Source of the DNA: Pseudomonas sp. PDM04 | GTDB taxonomy: Bacteria; Pseudomonadota; Gammaproteobacteria; Pseudomonadales; Pseudomonadaceae | Direction: 5' to 3' | Assembly: GCF_014851765.1 (NCBI RefSeq) | Contig: NZ_JACVAI010000002.1 | Location: forward strand, 744,001 to 808,000 | DNA: 64,000 nucleotides | Shown here: piece by piece, positions 44,027 to 52,938 of the stretch | Layout: each line of letters begins with the position of its first letter | Position numbering within the stretch: the first letter of the stretch is position 1 | Position numbers and translations under genes: made by a program | The notes under the pieces: model-generated | Told to the model about the DNA's origin: nothing | The model's input: only the letters and a program-made list of their open reading frames with translations | Database searches by the model: none

Positions 44027-45367
44027 ATGTCGCTGCGCGTTTTTTTCCTGTCCATGTTGTGCGTCGCCCTGCCGATCACCACCTTGGCCGCTGACCTGCC
44101 GATGCCCGGGCAGGGCCCGGTGCTGCGCATCCAGGGCTCCAATACCATCGGCGCGGCGCTGGGCCCGGCGCTGGTCGAGGGCCTGATGCGCGAACAGGGC
44201 CTGCTCAAGGTGCACAGCGAAGCGCCCGACACCGCCAACGAGTTGCGCGTGATCGGCGAAACCGCACAAGGGCAGCGGGTCGAAGTGCAACTTGCCGCCC
44301 ATGGCTCGAGCACCGGATTCACCGCACTGAAAAATGCCGCCGCCGACCTGGCCGCGTCCTCGCGCCCGATCAAGGACAGCGAGGTACTGGCCCTTGCGTC
44401 CCGTGGCGACCTGAAGAGCCCCGGTGCCGAGCAGGTCATCGCCATCGACGGCCTGGCCATCATCCTCCACCCGCACAACCCGCTGACACAACTCAACACC
44501 GAGCAACTGGCGCGCATCTTCAGCGGCGAAGCGAAAACCTGGGAAGATCTCGGCGGCCACGGCGGGACGATCCACCTGTACGCACGCGATGACCAATCGG
44601 GCACCTACGACACCTTCAAGGAACTGGTCCTCGGCCGTCGCGGCAAAACCCTGAGCAACGCGGCGAAACGCTTCGAGTCCAGCGAGCAATTGTCCGACGC
44701 GGTCAGCCTCGATCCACAAGGCATTGGCTTCATCGGCTTGCCGTACGTGCGCCAGGCCAAGGCCGTGGCCATCGTCGACGGCCAGTCCCAGGCCATGTTG
44801 CCGCTCAACAGCCTGATTGCCACCGAAGACTATCCGTTGTCGCGCCGGCTGTTCCTTTACCTGCCGCCCAACGGCAAAAAACCCTGGGCCGAAGCTCTGG
44901 TCGCCTTCGCCCAAAGCACCAAGGGCCAGGCCATCGTCGCCGCCAACGGCTTCATTGCCCAGACCGTGCAAGCCATGACCGTCGCGCCCAACGCCTTGAT
45001 GCCCGAGGGCTACCAGGCGCTGAGCCGTCATGCCCAGCGCCTGAGTGTGAATTTCCGTTTCGAGGAAGGCAGCGCGAGCCTGGATAACAAGGCTCGGCAG
45101 GACCTGACCCGGGTGCTCGACTACCTGCGCCAGACCGGCAAGACCGACCGGCAGGTGACGCTGGTGGGGTTCGGCGATGCCAAGAGCGACCCGGCACGCG
45201 CCGACCTGTTGTCGAAACTGCGAGCCATGGCGGTACGCCGGGAACTGGTGAAAAGCGGCGTGGTGTTTCGCGAGATCCGCGGCTTTGGCGCCGAAATGCC
45301 GGTGGCGGCCAACAGCGCGGATGAGGGGCGGATCAAGAACCGGCGGGTCGAGGTGTGGGTTTACTAG
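44027..45367 (+). CDS. PstS-like periplasmic binding domain fused to OmpA domain
   Basis: This 446-residue protein has a signal peptide (MSLRVFFLSMLCVALPITTLAA), a phosphate-binding-protein-like region (about 30-320) with RIQGSNTIG, HGSSTGF and RDDQSGTYDTFKEL, and a C-terminal OmpA peptidoglycan-binding domain (about 340-446) with VGFGDAKSD and the NRRVEVWVY ending. It is probably held at the cell wall in the periplasm. No transporter genes accompany it, so it may capture phosphate or sense it rather than feed PstCAB (inference). Confidence 0.85.
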   Translation: MSLRVFFLSMLCVALPITTLAADLPMPGQGPVLRIQGSNTIGAALGPALVEGLMREQGLLKVHSEAPDTANELRVIGETAQGQRVEVQLAAHGSSTGFTALKNAAADLAASSRPIKDSEVLALASRGDLKSPGAEQVIAIDGLAIILHPHNPLTQLNTEQLARIFSGEAKTWEDLGGHGGTIHLYARDDQSGTYDTFKELVLGRRGKTLSNAAKRFESSEQLSDAVSLDPQGIGFIGLPYVRQAKAVAIVDGQSQAMLPLNSLIATEDYPLSRRLFLYLPPNGKKPWAEALVAFAQSTKGQAIVAANGFIAQTVQAMTVAPNALMPEGYQALSRHAQRLSVNFRFEEGSASLDNKARQDLTRVLDYLRQTGKTDRQVTLVGFGDAKSDPARADLLSKLRAMAVRRELVKSGVVFREIRGFGAEMPVAANSADEGRIKNRRVEVWVY

Positions 45368-45403
45368 GGCTTGCACTGAGACATCAGTGAACCCGGAATT
45401 GGT

Positions 45404-45491
45404 TGTGGGAGCGAGCCTGCTCGCGATTGAAGCCGCAACACCACGGGGTGTCAGGCAGACAGGGTCATCGTTGACGACCCTCGCTCCCACA
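45404..45491. repeat. REP pair (REPIN) at a convergent gene junction
   Basis: TGTGGGAGCGAGCCTGCTCG and the inverted CCCTCGCTCCCACA bracket a 50-base centre. It lies between the converging PstS/OmpA and ankyrin genes. Confidence 0.8.
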
Positions 45492-45507
45492 GGTTTGTGC
45501 GTTGATA

Positions 45508-46026
45508 TCAGCCGAGCAGCTTCTGCAACTGCGCCGTGGTATCGGTCGCGCCCATGGTCTTCGCTGCATCCAGTGCCGAGACGCCGTTGGCGTCCTTGGC
45601 CTGTGGATCGGCGCCTTTGCTGATCAGGTAGTCGACGATTTCAACGCGGTTGAACATCGCCGCCATCATCAGTGCCGTGCGGCCGTCGAACGACGAACCT
45701 TCCACTTGCGCGCCGCCGTCCACCAGGGCCTGGACCACCGCCAGGTCGCCCTTGAACGCTGCGCCGGCAATCGGGCTCTGGCCATTGTCGTTGCGGATTT
45801 CCGGGTCAGCCTTGTGTTCGAGCAACACCTTCACGGTATCGACATGGCCATGGTAGGCGGCCAGCATCAGCAGGGTGTCGCCCTTGTGATTGCGCAGGTT
45901 GGGCGGCAGGCCCTTGCTCAGCAACGCAGCCATCATCGCCGCATCGCCCTCACGCGCCTTGTTGAAGACCTGCTCGGCAAATTCGGCAGCTTCCTCGGGG
46001 GTCATCTGGCGGCCTTGGTCGGACAT
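45508..46026 (-). CDS. Ankyrin-repeat protein
   Basis: This 172-residue protein is made mostly of four ankyrin repeats (about 45-165), for example GDTLLMLAAYHGHVDTVKVL and GRTALMMAAMFNRVEIVDYL. No signal peptide, so it is probably cytoplasmic and mediates protein contacts; the partner is unknown. The start MSDQGRQ at 46026 has GGAG seven bases upstream; a GTG twelve bases earlier is a poorer choice. Confidence 0.9.
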   Translation of the reverse strand: MSDQGRQMTPEEAAEFAEQVFNKAREGDAAMMAALLSKGLPPNLRNHKGDTLLMLAAYHGHVDTVKVLLEHKADPEIRNDNGQSPIAGAAFKGDLAVVQALVDGGAQVEGSSFDGRTALMMAAMFNRVEIVDYLISKGADPQAKDANGVSALDAAKTMGATDTTAQLQKLLG

Positions 46027-46122
46027 TGGAAACTCCACTCACAGTTATTCGCAAAGCCGACAGTTTCCCGAGCGGCTCCGAACCTGTCACTTGTTTTTTC
46101 TCATGCAGCCCCATAGCCACAT

Positions 46123-47961
46123 TCAATAGCGGAACTGCCCGCCATGAATCTGCGCCAGCAACTGTTCGGTGACCTGCACATAGGTGTCGGTTCCCGGCAG
46201 CCAGGCATAGATCGGATCGTCGCCGGTCCGGCCAGGGTCGAAGGCTTCATCCTTGAGTCGGGTCTTCTGGTATTTGAAGGTGCCGGTGGTTTCCATTTTC
46301 ACCTTCACCCGCAGGAACAGTGGCACCGCATACGCCGGCATGCGCTCGCGGACAAAGGTCAGCAGCTCGCTGAAATCGAGGGTCGCCAGCGACTCGGCAG
46401 GCGTGATCGCCGCCATGCCCGCGCGCCCGTTGGTGTTGCGCACCTCCACCCCGTACGCCACGGCTTCGGAAATATTCGGGTGCTGCAAAAGGATGTTTTC
46501 GACCTCGGTGGTCGACACGTTTTCGCCTTTCCAGCGGTAAGTGTCGCCCAGGCGATCGACGAACTGCGCGTGACCAAAACCGATGTTGCGCAACAGATCG
46601 CCGGTATTGAAGTACCGGTCGCCCTTCTCGAACACGTCGTGCAACACGACGTTCTCGGTCTTCTGCGGATCGGTGTAACCGTCCAGTGGCGCCTTGTCGT
46701 CGATCTTCGCCAGCAACAGCCCCTGTTCGCCCCTGGCCACCTTGCGCATGAAACCCGTGGCGTCGCGTACCGGCGCGCCGCTGTCATGATCGTAGGCCGC
46801 CAGCTCCCAGGACATCAGCGAAAATCCCACGGTGTTATCGAAGTTGAGCGCGTTGGTGAAACCGATGTTGCCGTCGCTGGCCGCGTACAGCTCACAGATG
46901 TGCTGAACCGCGAAGCGCGTTTTGAACGCGTGCCACGCACCGGGGCGCAGGCCGTTGCCGATCATCTTGGTCACGCCATGCCGGTTGTCGTCGGGACTCG
47001 GCGACTGATCGACCAGGTAGCGACACAACTCGCCGACATAACCAATGGTGGTCGCACGGTAGGCACGCACATCGTTCCAGAACTGACTGGCACTGAACTT
47101 GCGGCGGATGGCGAACCCGGACGCCCCACTGACCGCCGAGCCCCAGCACACACACAGCCCGGTGGCGTGATACAGCGGCAAGGTGCAATAGACGACGTCT
47201 TCAGGTCGCATATCCAGAGCAATCAGGCCGAAACTCGCGGAACTGCGCATCCAGCGGCCGTGCTTGAACACGCCGGCCTTGGGCAGACCGGTGGTGCCTG
47301 AGGTGTAGATGTAAAAGCAGGGGTCGTCGAAGAAAACCTGCTGGCTGCTGGCCGGATTGTCGTCCGGCCCGTCGACGGCCGCCGTCATCAGGTTGATGAA
47401 GCCGTCGGGGGCGATGCCTGGCTGGTTATAGGTGTTCTGATCGGCGACAAACCAGCTGCGCCGGGCGTCTATCGAGACCCGCTCGCGCACCGCTGAAAAC
47501 GCCGGCACCAGCTCTTCGCCGAGAATGATCGCCACGGGGGCCACCAGGTTCAGGCTGTGGACCAGGGTGTCGCGGGTTTGCGCGGTATTGAGCAAGGCGC
47601 TGACCGCGCCAACCTTGGCCACCGCCAGGATGCTCACCAGCAGTTCCGGGCGGTTCTCGATGAACACGGCCACCACGTCGCCCTTGCGGATGCCTTGGGC
47701 AATCAGGTAGTGGGCGATGCGATTGGCCCACTGATTGACCTGCCTGTAACTGAACACCGCGTCGCCCTGCAGCAAGGCCGGCCCATCAGGGTTGCGCACG
47801 GTCGCCTGCTCGAAACTCCAGCCCAGGCCACACGCCTGGGTCGGGTCCGTGACATTCGCAACCTTCATGCCCTTCACCACCCGCGGGATGGCCCTGGCAA
47901 TCGACGGCAGCTTGCGCAGCATCATGCTCCAGGTGATCGTGTCGTTCGTGATGCGGCGCAT
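46123..47961 (-). CDS. Long-chain acyl-CoA synthetase, FATP/very-long-chain type
   Basis: This 612-residue adenylating enzyme activates fatty acids to acyl-CoA. The ATP loop is IYTSGTTGLPKAG, followed by YAASDGNIG, NTGDLL and the FATP-type motif DTYRWKGENVSTTEVE, which distinguishes it from FadD. It stands alone with no beta-oxidation genes. The N-terminus (MRRITNDTITWSMML) is amphipathic and may touch the membrane. Confidence 0.88.
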   Translation of the reverse strand: MRRITNDTITWSMMLRKLPSIARAIPRVVKGMKVANVTDPTQACGLGWSFEQATVRNPDGPALLQGDAVFSYRQVNQWANRIAHYLIAQGIRKGDVVAVFIENRPELLVSILAVAKVGAVSALLNTAQTRDTLVHSLNLVAPVAIILGEELVPAFSAVRERVSIDARRSWFVADQNTYNQPGIAPDGFINLMTAAVDGPDDNPASSQQVFFDDPCFYIYTSGTTGLPKAGVFKHGRWMRSSASFGLIALDMRPEDVVYCTLPLYHATGLCVCWGSAVSGASGFAIRRKFSASQFWNDVRAYRATTIGYVGELCRYLVDQSPSPDDNRHGVTKMIGNGLRPGAWHAFKTRFAVQHICELYAASDGNIGFTNALNFDNTVGFSLMSWELAAYDHDSGAPVRDATGFMRKVARGEQGLLLAKIDDKAPLDGYTDPQKTENVVLHDVFEKGDRYFNTGDLLRNIGFGHAQFVDRLGDTYRWKGENVSTTEVENILLQHPNISEAVAYGVEVRNTNGRAGMAAITPAESLATLDFSELLTFVRERMPAYAVPLFLRVKVKMETTGTFKYQKTRLKDEAFDPGRTGDDPIYAWLPGTDTYVQVTEQLLAQIHGGQFRY

Positions 47962-48304
47962 GCAGGCTCCCGTTCGATCTTTTTATTGTCGGGCAACGGT
48001 GATTGAACCCGAAAATACGTCAACGGTTCTTGAGCTGTACACGCGGTTTTTGAAATGTTTTGTATCCGCCAAAGCCAGGGCCAACGACGCGAACACCCGC
48101 GAGGCGATTGGTTCCGTGCCAGTGACGTCCATCTCGCAAAATGCAGGATGCACGATGGCCGTTCATGCAGATTGCACGACGATGAAAATTCGACTTTCTT
48201 TTAAGTTATTGTTTTTTAAGTGATTTTCAAGATCCCAAATACTGGCACAAACGCTGCAACTCTCTGGACATGCTTGCCATTCAAAGCCAACGGAGCTGAT
48301 AGAC
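47962..48304. other. Divergent spacer between acyl-CoA ligase and DUF3509 genes
   Basis: This 343-base region has no convincing gene. Its right part (48180-48240) is strongly AT-rich, with T-runs that could bend or bind IHF, and is followed by a sigma-54-like promoter at 48243-48258. The left part holds nothing I recognise. Confidence 0.5.
48243..48258 (+). promoter_or_regulatory. Probable sigma-54 promoter of the DUF3509 gene
   Basis: TGGCACAAACGCTGCA matches TGGCACG-N4-TTGCW with intact GG and GC at the correct distance. Transcription would start near 48270, about 35 bases before ATG 48305. An AT-rich tract just upstream suits IHF-assisted looping. Confidence 0.65.
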
Positions 48305-48583
48305 ATGAGCCTGATCCAGGAAAAATTTTCGTCCCTGTTCTCCAACTTCGAAGTCACCACCCAGCCACGCCCGGACGGCGGCATCCTGCTGACACTGCGC
48401 AGCAGCGAGGGCCGGGTATTCAAACGCTCGATTTCCTACCAGCAGTTGCATGCCGGTGATCAACTGTCCTGGGTGATCAGCGCGATCCGTCGTGACCTGG
48501 CCGAGCAGGCCAGCGAACTGCCACAGATTTCCATGCTGCAGAGTCAGCAACGGTTTGCGTTGCCGACTTACCATTCCGCCTGA
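48305..48583 (+). CDS. DUF3509 family small protein
   Basis: This 92-residue protein belongs to a family largely confined to Pseudomonas and without a known function. It has no signal peptide or membrane segment. The first half reads as beta-strands (GGILLTLRSSEGRVFKRSIS) and the second as a helix (WVISAIRRDLAEQASELP). GGAG lies about nine bases before the ATG. The sigma-54-like promoter upstream suggests control by nitrogen, motility or a similar RpoN input. Confidence 0.8.
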   Translation: MSLIQEKFSSLFSNFEVTTQPRPDGGILLTLRSSEGRVFKRSISYQQLHAGDQLSWVISAIRRDLAEQASELPQISMLQSQQRFALPTYHSA

Positions 48584-48628
48584 TAGATCCTGGGTGGGCG
48601 CGAGTCTCTCGCGATGATCGACCAGAAG

Positions 48629-48653
48629 ACGCGGGCCTGACAGCCCGCGTTTT
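48629..48653 (+). terminator. Terminator after the DUF3509 gene
   Basis: ACGCGGGC and GCCCGCGT form a perfect 8-bp stem with a 6-base loop, followed by TTTT on the plus strand. It sits between converging genes; the T-run favours the plus direction. Confidence 0.8.
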
Positions 48654-48662
48654 CGTTGGCAT

Positions 48663-49346
48663 TCAGAACGTGGAAGGATCGATCCGCGCAAAGCTGTCGA
48701 GCGTCACATGCCCTGCCAGCGCCCCGCCCTGCCGCGCCAGCCCGCACGTCGCCATACCCGCTTCGCGCGCCGCGTCCAACTCTTCGACGATGTCCGACAA
48801 AAACAGGATCTGTGACGCCTCCAGGCCGATGGCCTGGGTAATGCGCCGGTAGGACTGCGCCTCACGCTTGGGTCCGGACGTGGTGTCGAAATACCCCGTG
48901 AACAACGGCGACAGGTCCCCCGCCTCCGAGCAGCCGAAGATCAACTTCTGCGCCTGGATCGAGCCCGAAGAATAGACAAACAGCTGGAAACCCTGCCGAT
49001 GCCAGCGCTGCAGCGCTTCTACGGCATCCGGGTACACGTGGCCCTTCAACTGCCCGGCCTGGTAGCCCTGCTCCCAGACCATGCCTTGCAACGCCTTGAG
49101 CGGTGTGGCCTTGCGGTCTTCGGCAATCCACCCCAGGAGGATCTCGATCACCCGCTCGACCTCCGCGCCCGGCTCATCGCTGTCCCGGCGCACGGCGTCC
49201 AGTTGTTCGGCGACATCGGCGCGGGTGGCGTGCCGGCGCACGAAGTCCGGCAAATGCCGGGCAGCGTAGGGAAACAGCACATCGAAGACGAAACTCACCG
49301 CGCTGGTGGTGCCTTCGATGTCGGTGAGAATCGCTTTGATCGGCAT
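48663..49346 (-). CDS. mtnC: Enolase-phosphatase E1 (methionine salvage)
   Basis: This 227-residue HAD phosphatase converts 2,3-diketo-5-methylthiopentyl-1-phosphate to the acireductone 1,2-dihydroxy-3-keto-5-methylthiopentene. The motif-I sequence [10 protein letters not shown], with Glu where many HAD enzymes have a second Asp, is typical of Mtn[11 protein letters not shown] and [13 protein letters not shown] are the other HAD motifs. It starts four bases after the mtnD stop. Confidence 0.95.
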   Translation of the reverse strand: MPIKAILTDIEGTTSAVSFVFDVLFPYAARHLPDFVRRHATRADVAEQLDAVRRDSDEPGAEVERVIEILLGWIAEDRKATPLKALQGMVWEQGYQAGQLKGHVYPDAVEALQRWHRQGFQLFVYSSGSIQAQKLIFGCSEAGDLSPLFTGYFDTTSGPKREAQSYRRITQAIGLEASQILFLSDIVEELDAAREAGMATCGLARQGGALAGHVTLDSFARIDPSTF

Positions 49347-49350
49347 CGGC

Positions 49351-49896
49351 TCAGTCCTCCAGACGCGGGAAGCGGCTGGCGATGTCATCGCCGGTGAAAT
49401 TGGCCACCCAGCCTTCGGGGTTGTTGAACAGGCGGATTGCCACGAAATGCGGATGCTCGCCCATGTCGAACCAGTGCGGGGTGCCGGCCGGCACGGAGAT
49501 CAGGTCGTTCTTTTCGCACAACACGGCGTACACGTAATCGCCCAGGTGCAGGGTGAACAGACCGCGCCCGGCCACGAAAAAGCGCACTTCGTCTTCGCCA
49601 TGGCGGTGTTCGTCGAGGAACTTGGCGCGCAGTTCGGCTTTTTGCGGGTGATCGCTGTTGAGGCTGATCACATCGACCGTGATGTAGCCGCGCTCGGTCA
49701 TCAATTGGTCAATCTGCGCCTGATAGGCCGCGATCACCTCTTCCTGGCTGGCGCCCGGCTGGATCTTCGCCGCCGCTTGCCAGCGATCGAAGCGCACCCC
49801 CTGCTCCGCCAGGGTGGCGGCGATGTCTTCGAAATGGGTCAGCACCTTGTTCGGAATGTCAGGGCTTGAGACGTGGTAGACGGACAGGCTGCTCAT
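49351..49896 (-). CDS. mtnD: Acireductone dioxygenase
   Basis: This 181-residue cupin oxidises acireductone to the keto-acid precursor of methionine plus formate with Fe, or to an off-pathway product plus CO with Ni. The metal ligands are in [13 protein letters not shown] and AGTPHWFD. It lies between mtnB and mtnC in one minus-strand unit. Confidence 0.95.
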   Translation of the reverse strand: MSSLSVYHVSSPDIPNKVLTHFEDIAATLAEQGVRFDRWQAAAKIQPGASQEEVIAAYQAQIDQLMTERGYITVDVISLNSDHPQKAELRAKFLDEHRHGEDEVRFFVAGRGLFTLHLGDYVYAVLCEKNDLISVPAGTPHWFDMGEHPHFVAIRLFNNPEGWVANFTGDDIASRFPRLED

Positions 49897-49916
49897 CAGG
49901 GCAACTCCTTAACGGT

Positions 49917-50540
49917 TCATGCTTGGCGAATCAAAGAGCGGGTTTTCAACTCGCACTCGAACAAAAATTCAAAGGCCTCGATCTGCCGCAACGCATCGCT
50001 CATGCGTGCGCCCCAGGTGTAGAGGCCATGGCCGCGGATCAGATAACCCACGCAATCGGGATGGGCCTGGAGCCAAGGCTGCACCTTGGCCGCCAGGCGC
50101 GCAATATCCTGATCGTTGTCGAAAATCGGCACGCACACCCGGGATTCGTGGGTCGTGACGCCACTGAAGGCCTTTTGCAGCTCGTAGTCCTCGAACTCGA
50201 TGAAATCCCCCGGCGTCAGGCGCGACAGCACCGTGGCGTTGACCGAATGGGTGTGCAGCACCGCGCCGATCTCCGGGCGCCAACGGTAGAGCTGGGTGTG
50301 CAGCAAGGTTTCGGCGGACGGTTTCTTGCCCGGTTCCAGGCTGTTGCCCGAGAGATCCGTGGCCAGCACATCGTCAGGCCCCAACTGGCCCTTGTGCTTG
50401 CCGGAAACGGTCAACAAGGCTTCGGTGGGCGACAGACGCGTCGAATAATTGCTGCTGGTGGCCGGCGACCAGCCGCGTCCATAGAGAAAACGCCCGGCGT
50501 CGATGATTTCCTGGGCGAGGTGTTCACGGGTAAGGCTCAT
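49917..50540 (-). CDS. mtnB: Methylthioribulose-1-phosphate dehydratase
   Basis: This 207-residue class II aldolase-fold enzyme dehydrates 5-methylthioribulose-1-phosphate in the methionine salvage pathway. The zinc ligands are in LHTHSVN and RGHGLYTWG, with the SSNYSTRLS phosphate-binding segment near the N-terminus. Its ATG overlaps the stop codon of the upstream MFS gene by four bases. Genes for earlier steps (mtnA, mtnP or mtnK) are not in the window. Confidence 0.95.
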   Translation of the reverse strand: MSLTREHLAQEIIDAGRFLYGRGWSPATSSNYSTRLSPTEALLTVSGKHKGQLGPDDVLATDLSGNSLEPGKKPSAETLLHTQLYRWRPEIGAVLHTHSVNATVLSRLTPGDFIEFEDYELQKAFSGVTTHESRVCVPIFDNDQDIARLAAKVQPWLQAHPDCVGYLIRGHGLYTWGARMSDALRQIEAFEFLFECELKTRSLIRQA

Positions 50541-51688
50541 GGCCTGTCCTCTTGCATACGTGTGGCAATGATAATGGCAGCGGCGAAGGCTGCGAGACTG
50601 GCAATACTAAAGGTCCATGCGGGGCCGAGGGTATTCCAGCTGTAGCCGGAATACAGCGCGCCCAAGGCGCCGCCCGTGCCGGCCAGCGCGGCGTACAACG
50701 CCTGGCCCTGCCCTTGCTGGCGCGCGCCGAAACTACGTTGCACGAACTGGATGGCAGCGGCGTGAAAGCTGCCGAACGTCGCCGCGTGCAGCACCTGGGC
50801 AAACAACAGCACCCCGACAAATTCGGCGAACGACCCCAGCAACAACCAGCGCAGCGCCGCCAGCAGGAAACTCGCCAGCAACACCCGACGGACCGAGAAC
50901 CGGGTCAGGATCTTGCTCATGGCCAGGAACATCAGGACCTCGGCCACCACGCCCAGTGCCCAGAGCATGCCGATCAGGCCACGGCTGTAACCCAGGCGCT
51001 CCAGGTGCAAGGTCAGAAAGGTGTAATAGGGACCGTGGCTCATCTGCATCAGCGCCACGCACCCGTAGAACGCCAGCACGCCGGGGCTGCGCAACTGCTT
51101 GAGAAAGCCATCCCCGGCCAGGCGTTCGCCCTGGACCGGGTGGGCGTTGGGCACCCACAGGCTGCTGACCACGATGCCGGCCATGATCAGCACCAGCGCC
51201 GCCGGGTAAATGTCCAGGCTCAGCCATTCGAACAACCGTCCCAGCGCCACCACGGTGATGATGAACCCGATGGACCCCCACAAGCGGATCTGGCTGTAAC
51301 GCTGGGTCTGGCCATTCAAGTGCGCCAGGGTGATGACTTCGAACTGCGGCAGCACCGCGTGCCAGAAAAACGCATGCAACGCCATGACCATCGCCAGCCA
51401 GGCGTAGGTCTTGCTGACGAAGATCAGCGAGAAGGTCAGCAGCGTGCACACCGCGCCAAAGCGCACAATGGCCAGGCGCCGCCCGGTGTAGTCACCGAGC
51501 CAGCCCCAAATGTTCGGGGCCACGCAACGCATCAGCATCGGGATCGCCACCAGTTCGCCAATGCGCGCGGCGCTGAACCCCAGGTGGTCGAAGTACAGCG
51601 CCAGAAACGGCGCTGTCGAACCGAGCAAGGCGAAATAGAACAGATAGAAACTGGAAAGCCGCCAGTACGGGAGCGCCGCCACGGTCAT
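50537..51688 (-). CDS. MFS transporter, HcaT-like, linked to methionine salvage genes
   Basis: This 383-residue protein has about twelve helices and belongs to the MFS group that includes the phenylpropionate carrier HcaT (N-terminus YWRLSSFYLFYFALLGSTAPF). It overlaps mtnB, so it is first in an mtnB-mtnD-mtnC transcript. It may therefore carry a methylthio compound or a related metabolite, but the sequence alone does not show the substrate. Confidence 0.8.
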   Translation of the reverse strand: MTVAALPYWRLSSFYLFYFALLGSTAPFLALYFDHLGFSAARIGELVAIPMLMRCVAPNIWGWLGDYTGRRLAIVRFGAVCTLLTFSLIFVSKTYAWLAMVMALHAFFWHAVLPQFEVITLAHLNGQTQRYSQIRLWGSIGFIITVVALGRLFEWLSLDIYPAALVLIMAGIVVSSLWVPNAHPVQGERLAGDGFLKQLRSPGVLAFYGCVALMQMSHGPYYTFLTLHLERLGYSRGLIGMLWALGVVAEVLMFLAMSKILTRFSVRRVLLASFLLAALRWLLLGSFAEFVGVLLFAQVLHAATFGSFHAAAIQFVQRSFGARQQGQGQALYAALAGTGGALGALYSGYSWNTLGPAWTFSIASLAAFAAAIIIATRMQEDRP

Positions 51689-51716
51689 CAGACCGCAGCG
51701 ACCGACAGATCAGCCA

Positions 51717-52808
51717 TTAAAGCTGCCCCAGCACCGGCGTGCTCACGCGCACATCGGCGTTCTGCCCGCGGTGTCGCAACAGGTGATCCATCAACACGAT
51801 GGCCATCATCGCTTCGGCGATGGGCGTGGCGCGAATACCGACACAAGGGTCGTGACGGCCCTTGGTGATCACATCCACCGGGTTGCCATGGATGTCGATC
51901 GAACGCCCCGGCGTGGTGATGCTTGACGTCGGCTTCAACGCCAGGTGCGCAACGATCGGCTGGCCGGACGAGATGCCGCCCAGGATGCCGCCGGCGTTAT
52001 TGCTGAGGAAGCCCTGCGGCGTCAGCTCGTCGCGGTGCTCGGTGCCACGCTGGGCGACGCTGGCGAAACCGGCGCCGATTTCCACGCCCTTGACCGCGTT
52101 GATGCTCATCAGCGCGTGAGCCAGTTCGGCATCGAGACGGTCGAAGATCGGCTCGCCGAGGCCGGGCATCACGCCTTCGGCGACGACGGTGATTTTCGCG
52201 CCGACCGAGTCCTGATCGCGACGCAGCTGGTCCATGTAGGCTTCCAGCTCCGGCACCTTGTCCGGATCGGGGCTGAAAAACGCGTTCTGCTCCACCGAGT
52301 CCCAGGTCTTGAACGGGATCTCGATCGGGCCGAGCTGGCTCATGTAGCCACGAATGACGATGCCCTGGGAGGCCAGGTACTTCTTGGCAATCGCGCCCGC
52401 CGCCACGCGCATCGCGGTTTCCCGCGCCGAACTGCGACCGCCGCCGCGGTAATCGCGCTCGCCGTACTTGTGGTGGTAGGTGTAGTCGGCGTGGGCCGGG
52501 CGGAACAGATCCTTGATCGCCGAGTAGTCCTTGGACTTCTGGTCGGTATTGCGGATCAACAGGCCGATGGCGCAACCGGTGGTGCGACCCTCGAACACGC
52601 CCGACAGGATCTCGACTTCGTCGGCTTCCTGGCGCTGGGTGGTGTGACGGCTGGTGCCGGGTTTGCGGCGGTCCAGGTCGCGCTGCAGATCCTCGAGGGA
52701 AATCTCCAGCCCCGGCGGGCAGCCGTCGACAATGGCGACCAACGCCGGACCATGGCTCTCGCCTGCGGTGGTGACAGTGAACAGCTTGCCGTAGGTATTG
52801 CCGGACAT
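51717..52808 (-). CDS. aroC: Chorismate synthase
   Basis: This 363-residue enzyme uses reduced FMN to convert 5-enolpyruvylshikimate-3-phosphate to chorismate, the last shared step of aromatic amino acid synthesis. Signatures are [38 protein letters not shown] and RPGRSIDI-like sequence [10 protein letters not shown]. Length is normal. It lies 28 bases upstream of the MFS gene and may share its transcript. Confidence 0.97.
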   Translation of the reverse strand: MSGNTYGKLFTVTTAGESHGPALVAIVDGCPPGLEISLEDLQRDLDRRKPGTSRHTTQRQEADEVEILSGVFEGRTTGCAIGLLIRNTDQKSKDYSAIKDLFRPAHADYTYHHKYGERDYRGGGRSSARETAMRVAAGAIAKKYLASQGIVIRGYMSQLGPIEIPFKTWDSVEQNAFFSPDPDKVPELEAYMDQLRRDQDSVGAKITVVAEGVMPGLGEPIFDRLDAELAHALMSINAVKGVEIGAGFASVAQRGTEHRDELTPQGFLSNNAGGILGGISSGQPIVAHLALKPTSSITTPGRSIDIHGNPVDVITKGRHDPCVGIRATPIAEAMMAIVLMDHLLRHRGQNADVRVSTPVLGQL

Positions 52809-52938
52809 GCAGGACGCTCCGTGAAATCGAACCCAAATACGTAATGCGCGCCAGTATACGCAGGCTCCCCAAGTAGTTCATCCTCGAACCTTATGGAGGC
52901 CTGTGAGTCCAACCGGCACCCTTGTGAATGATGGCGTG

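Noticed and set aside
47792..48223. Plus-strand frame of about 143 codons over the acyl-CoA ligase start
   Set aside because: It covers the ligase N-terminus on the opposite strand, has no ribosome site and no recognisable sequence.
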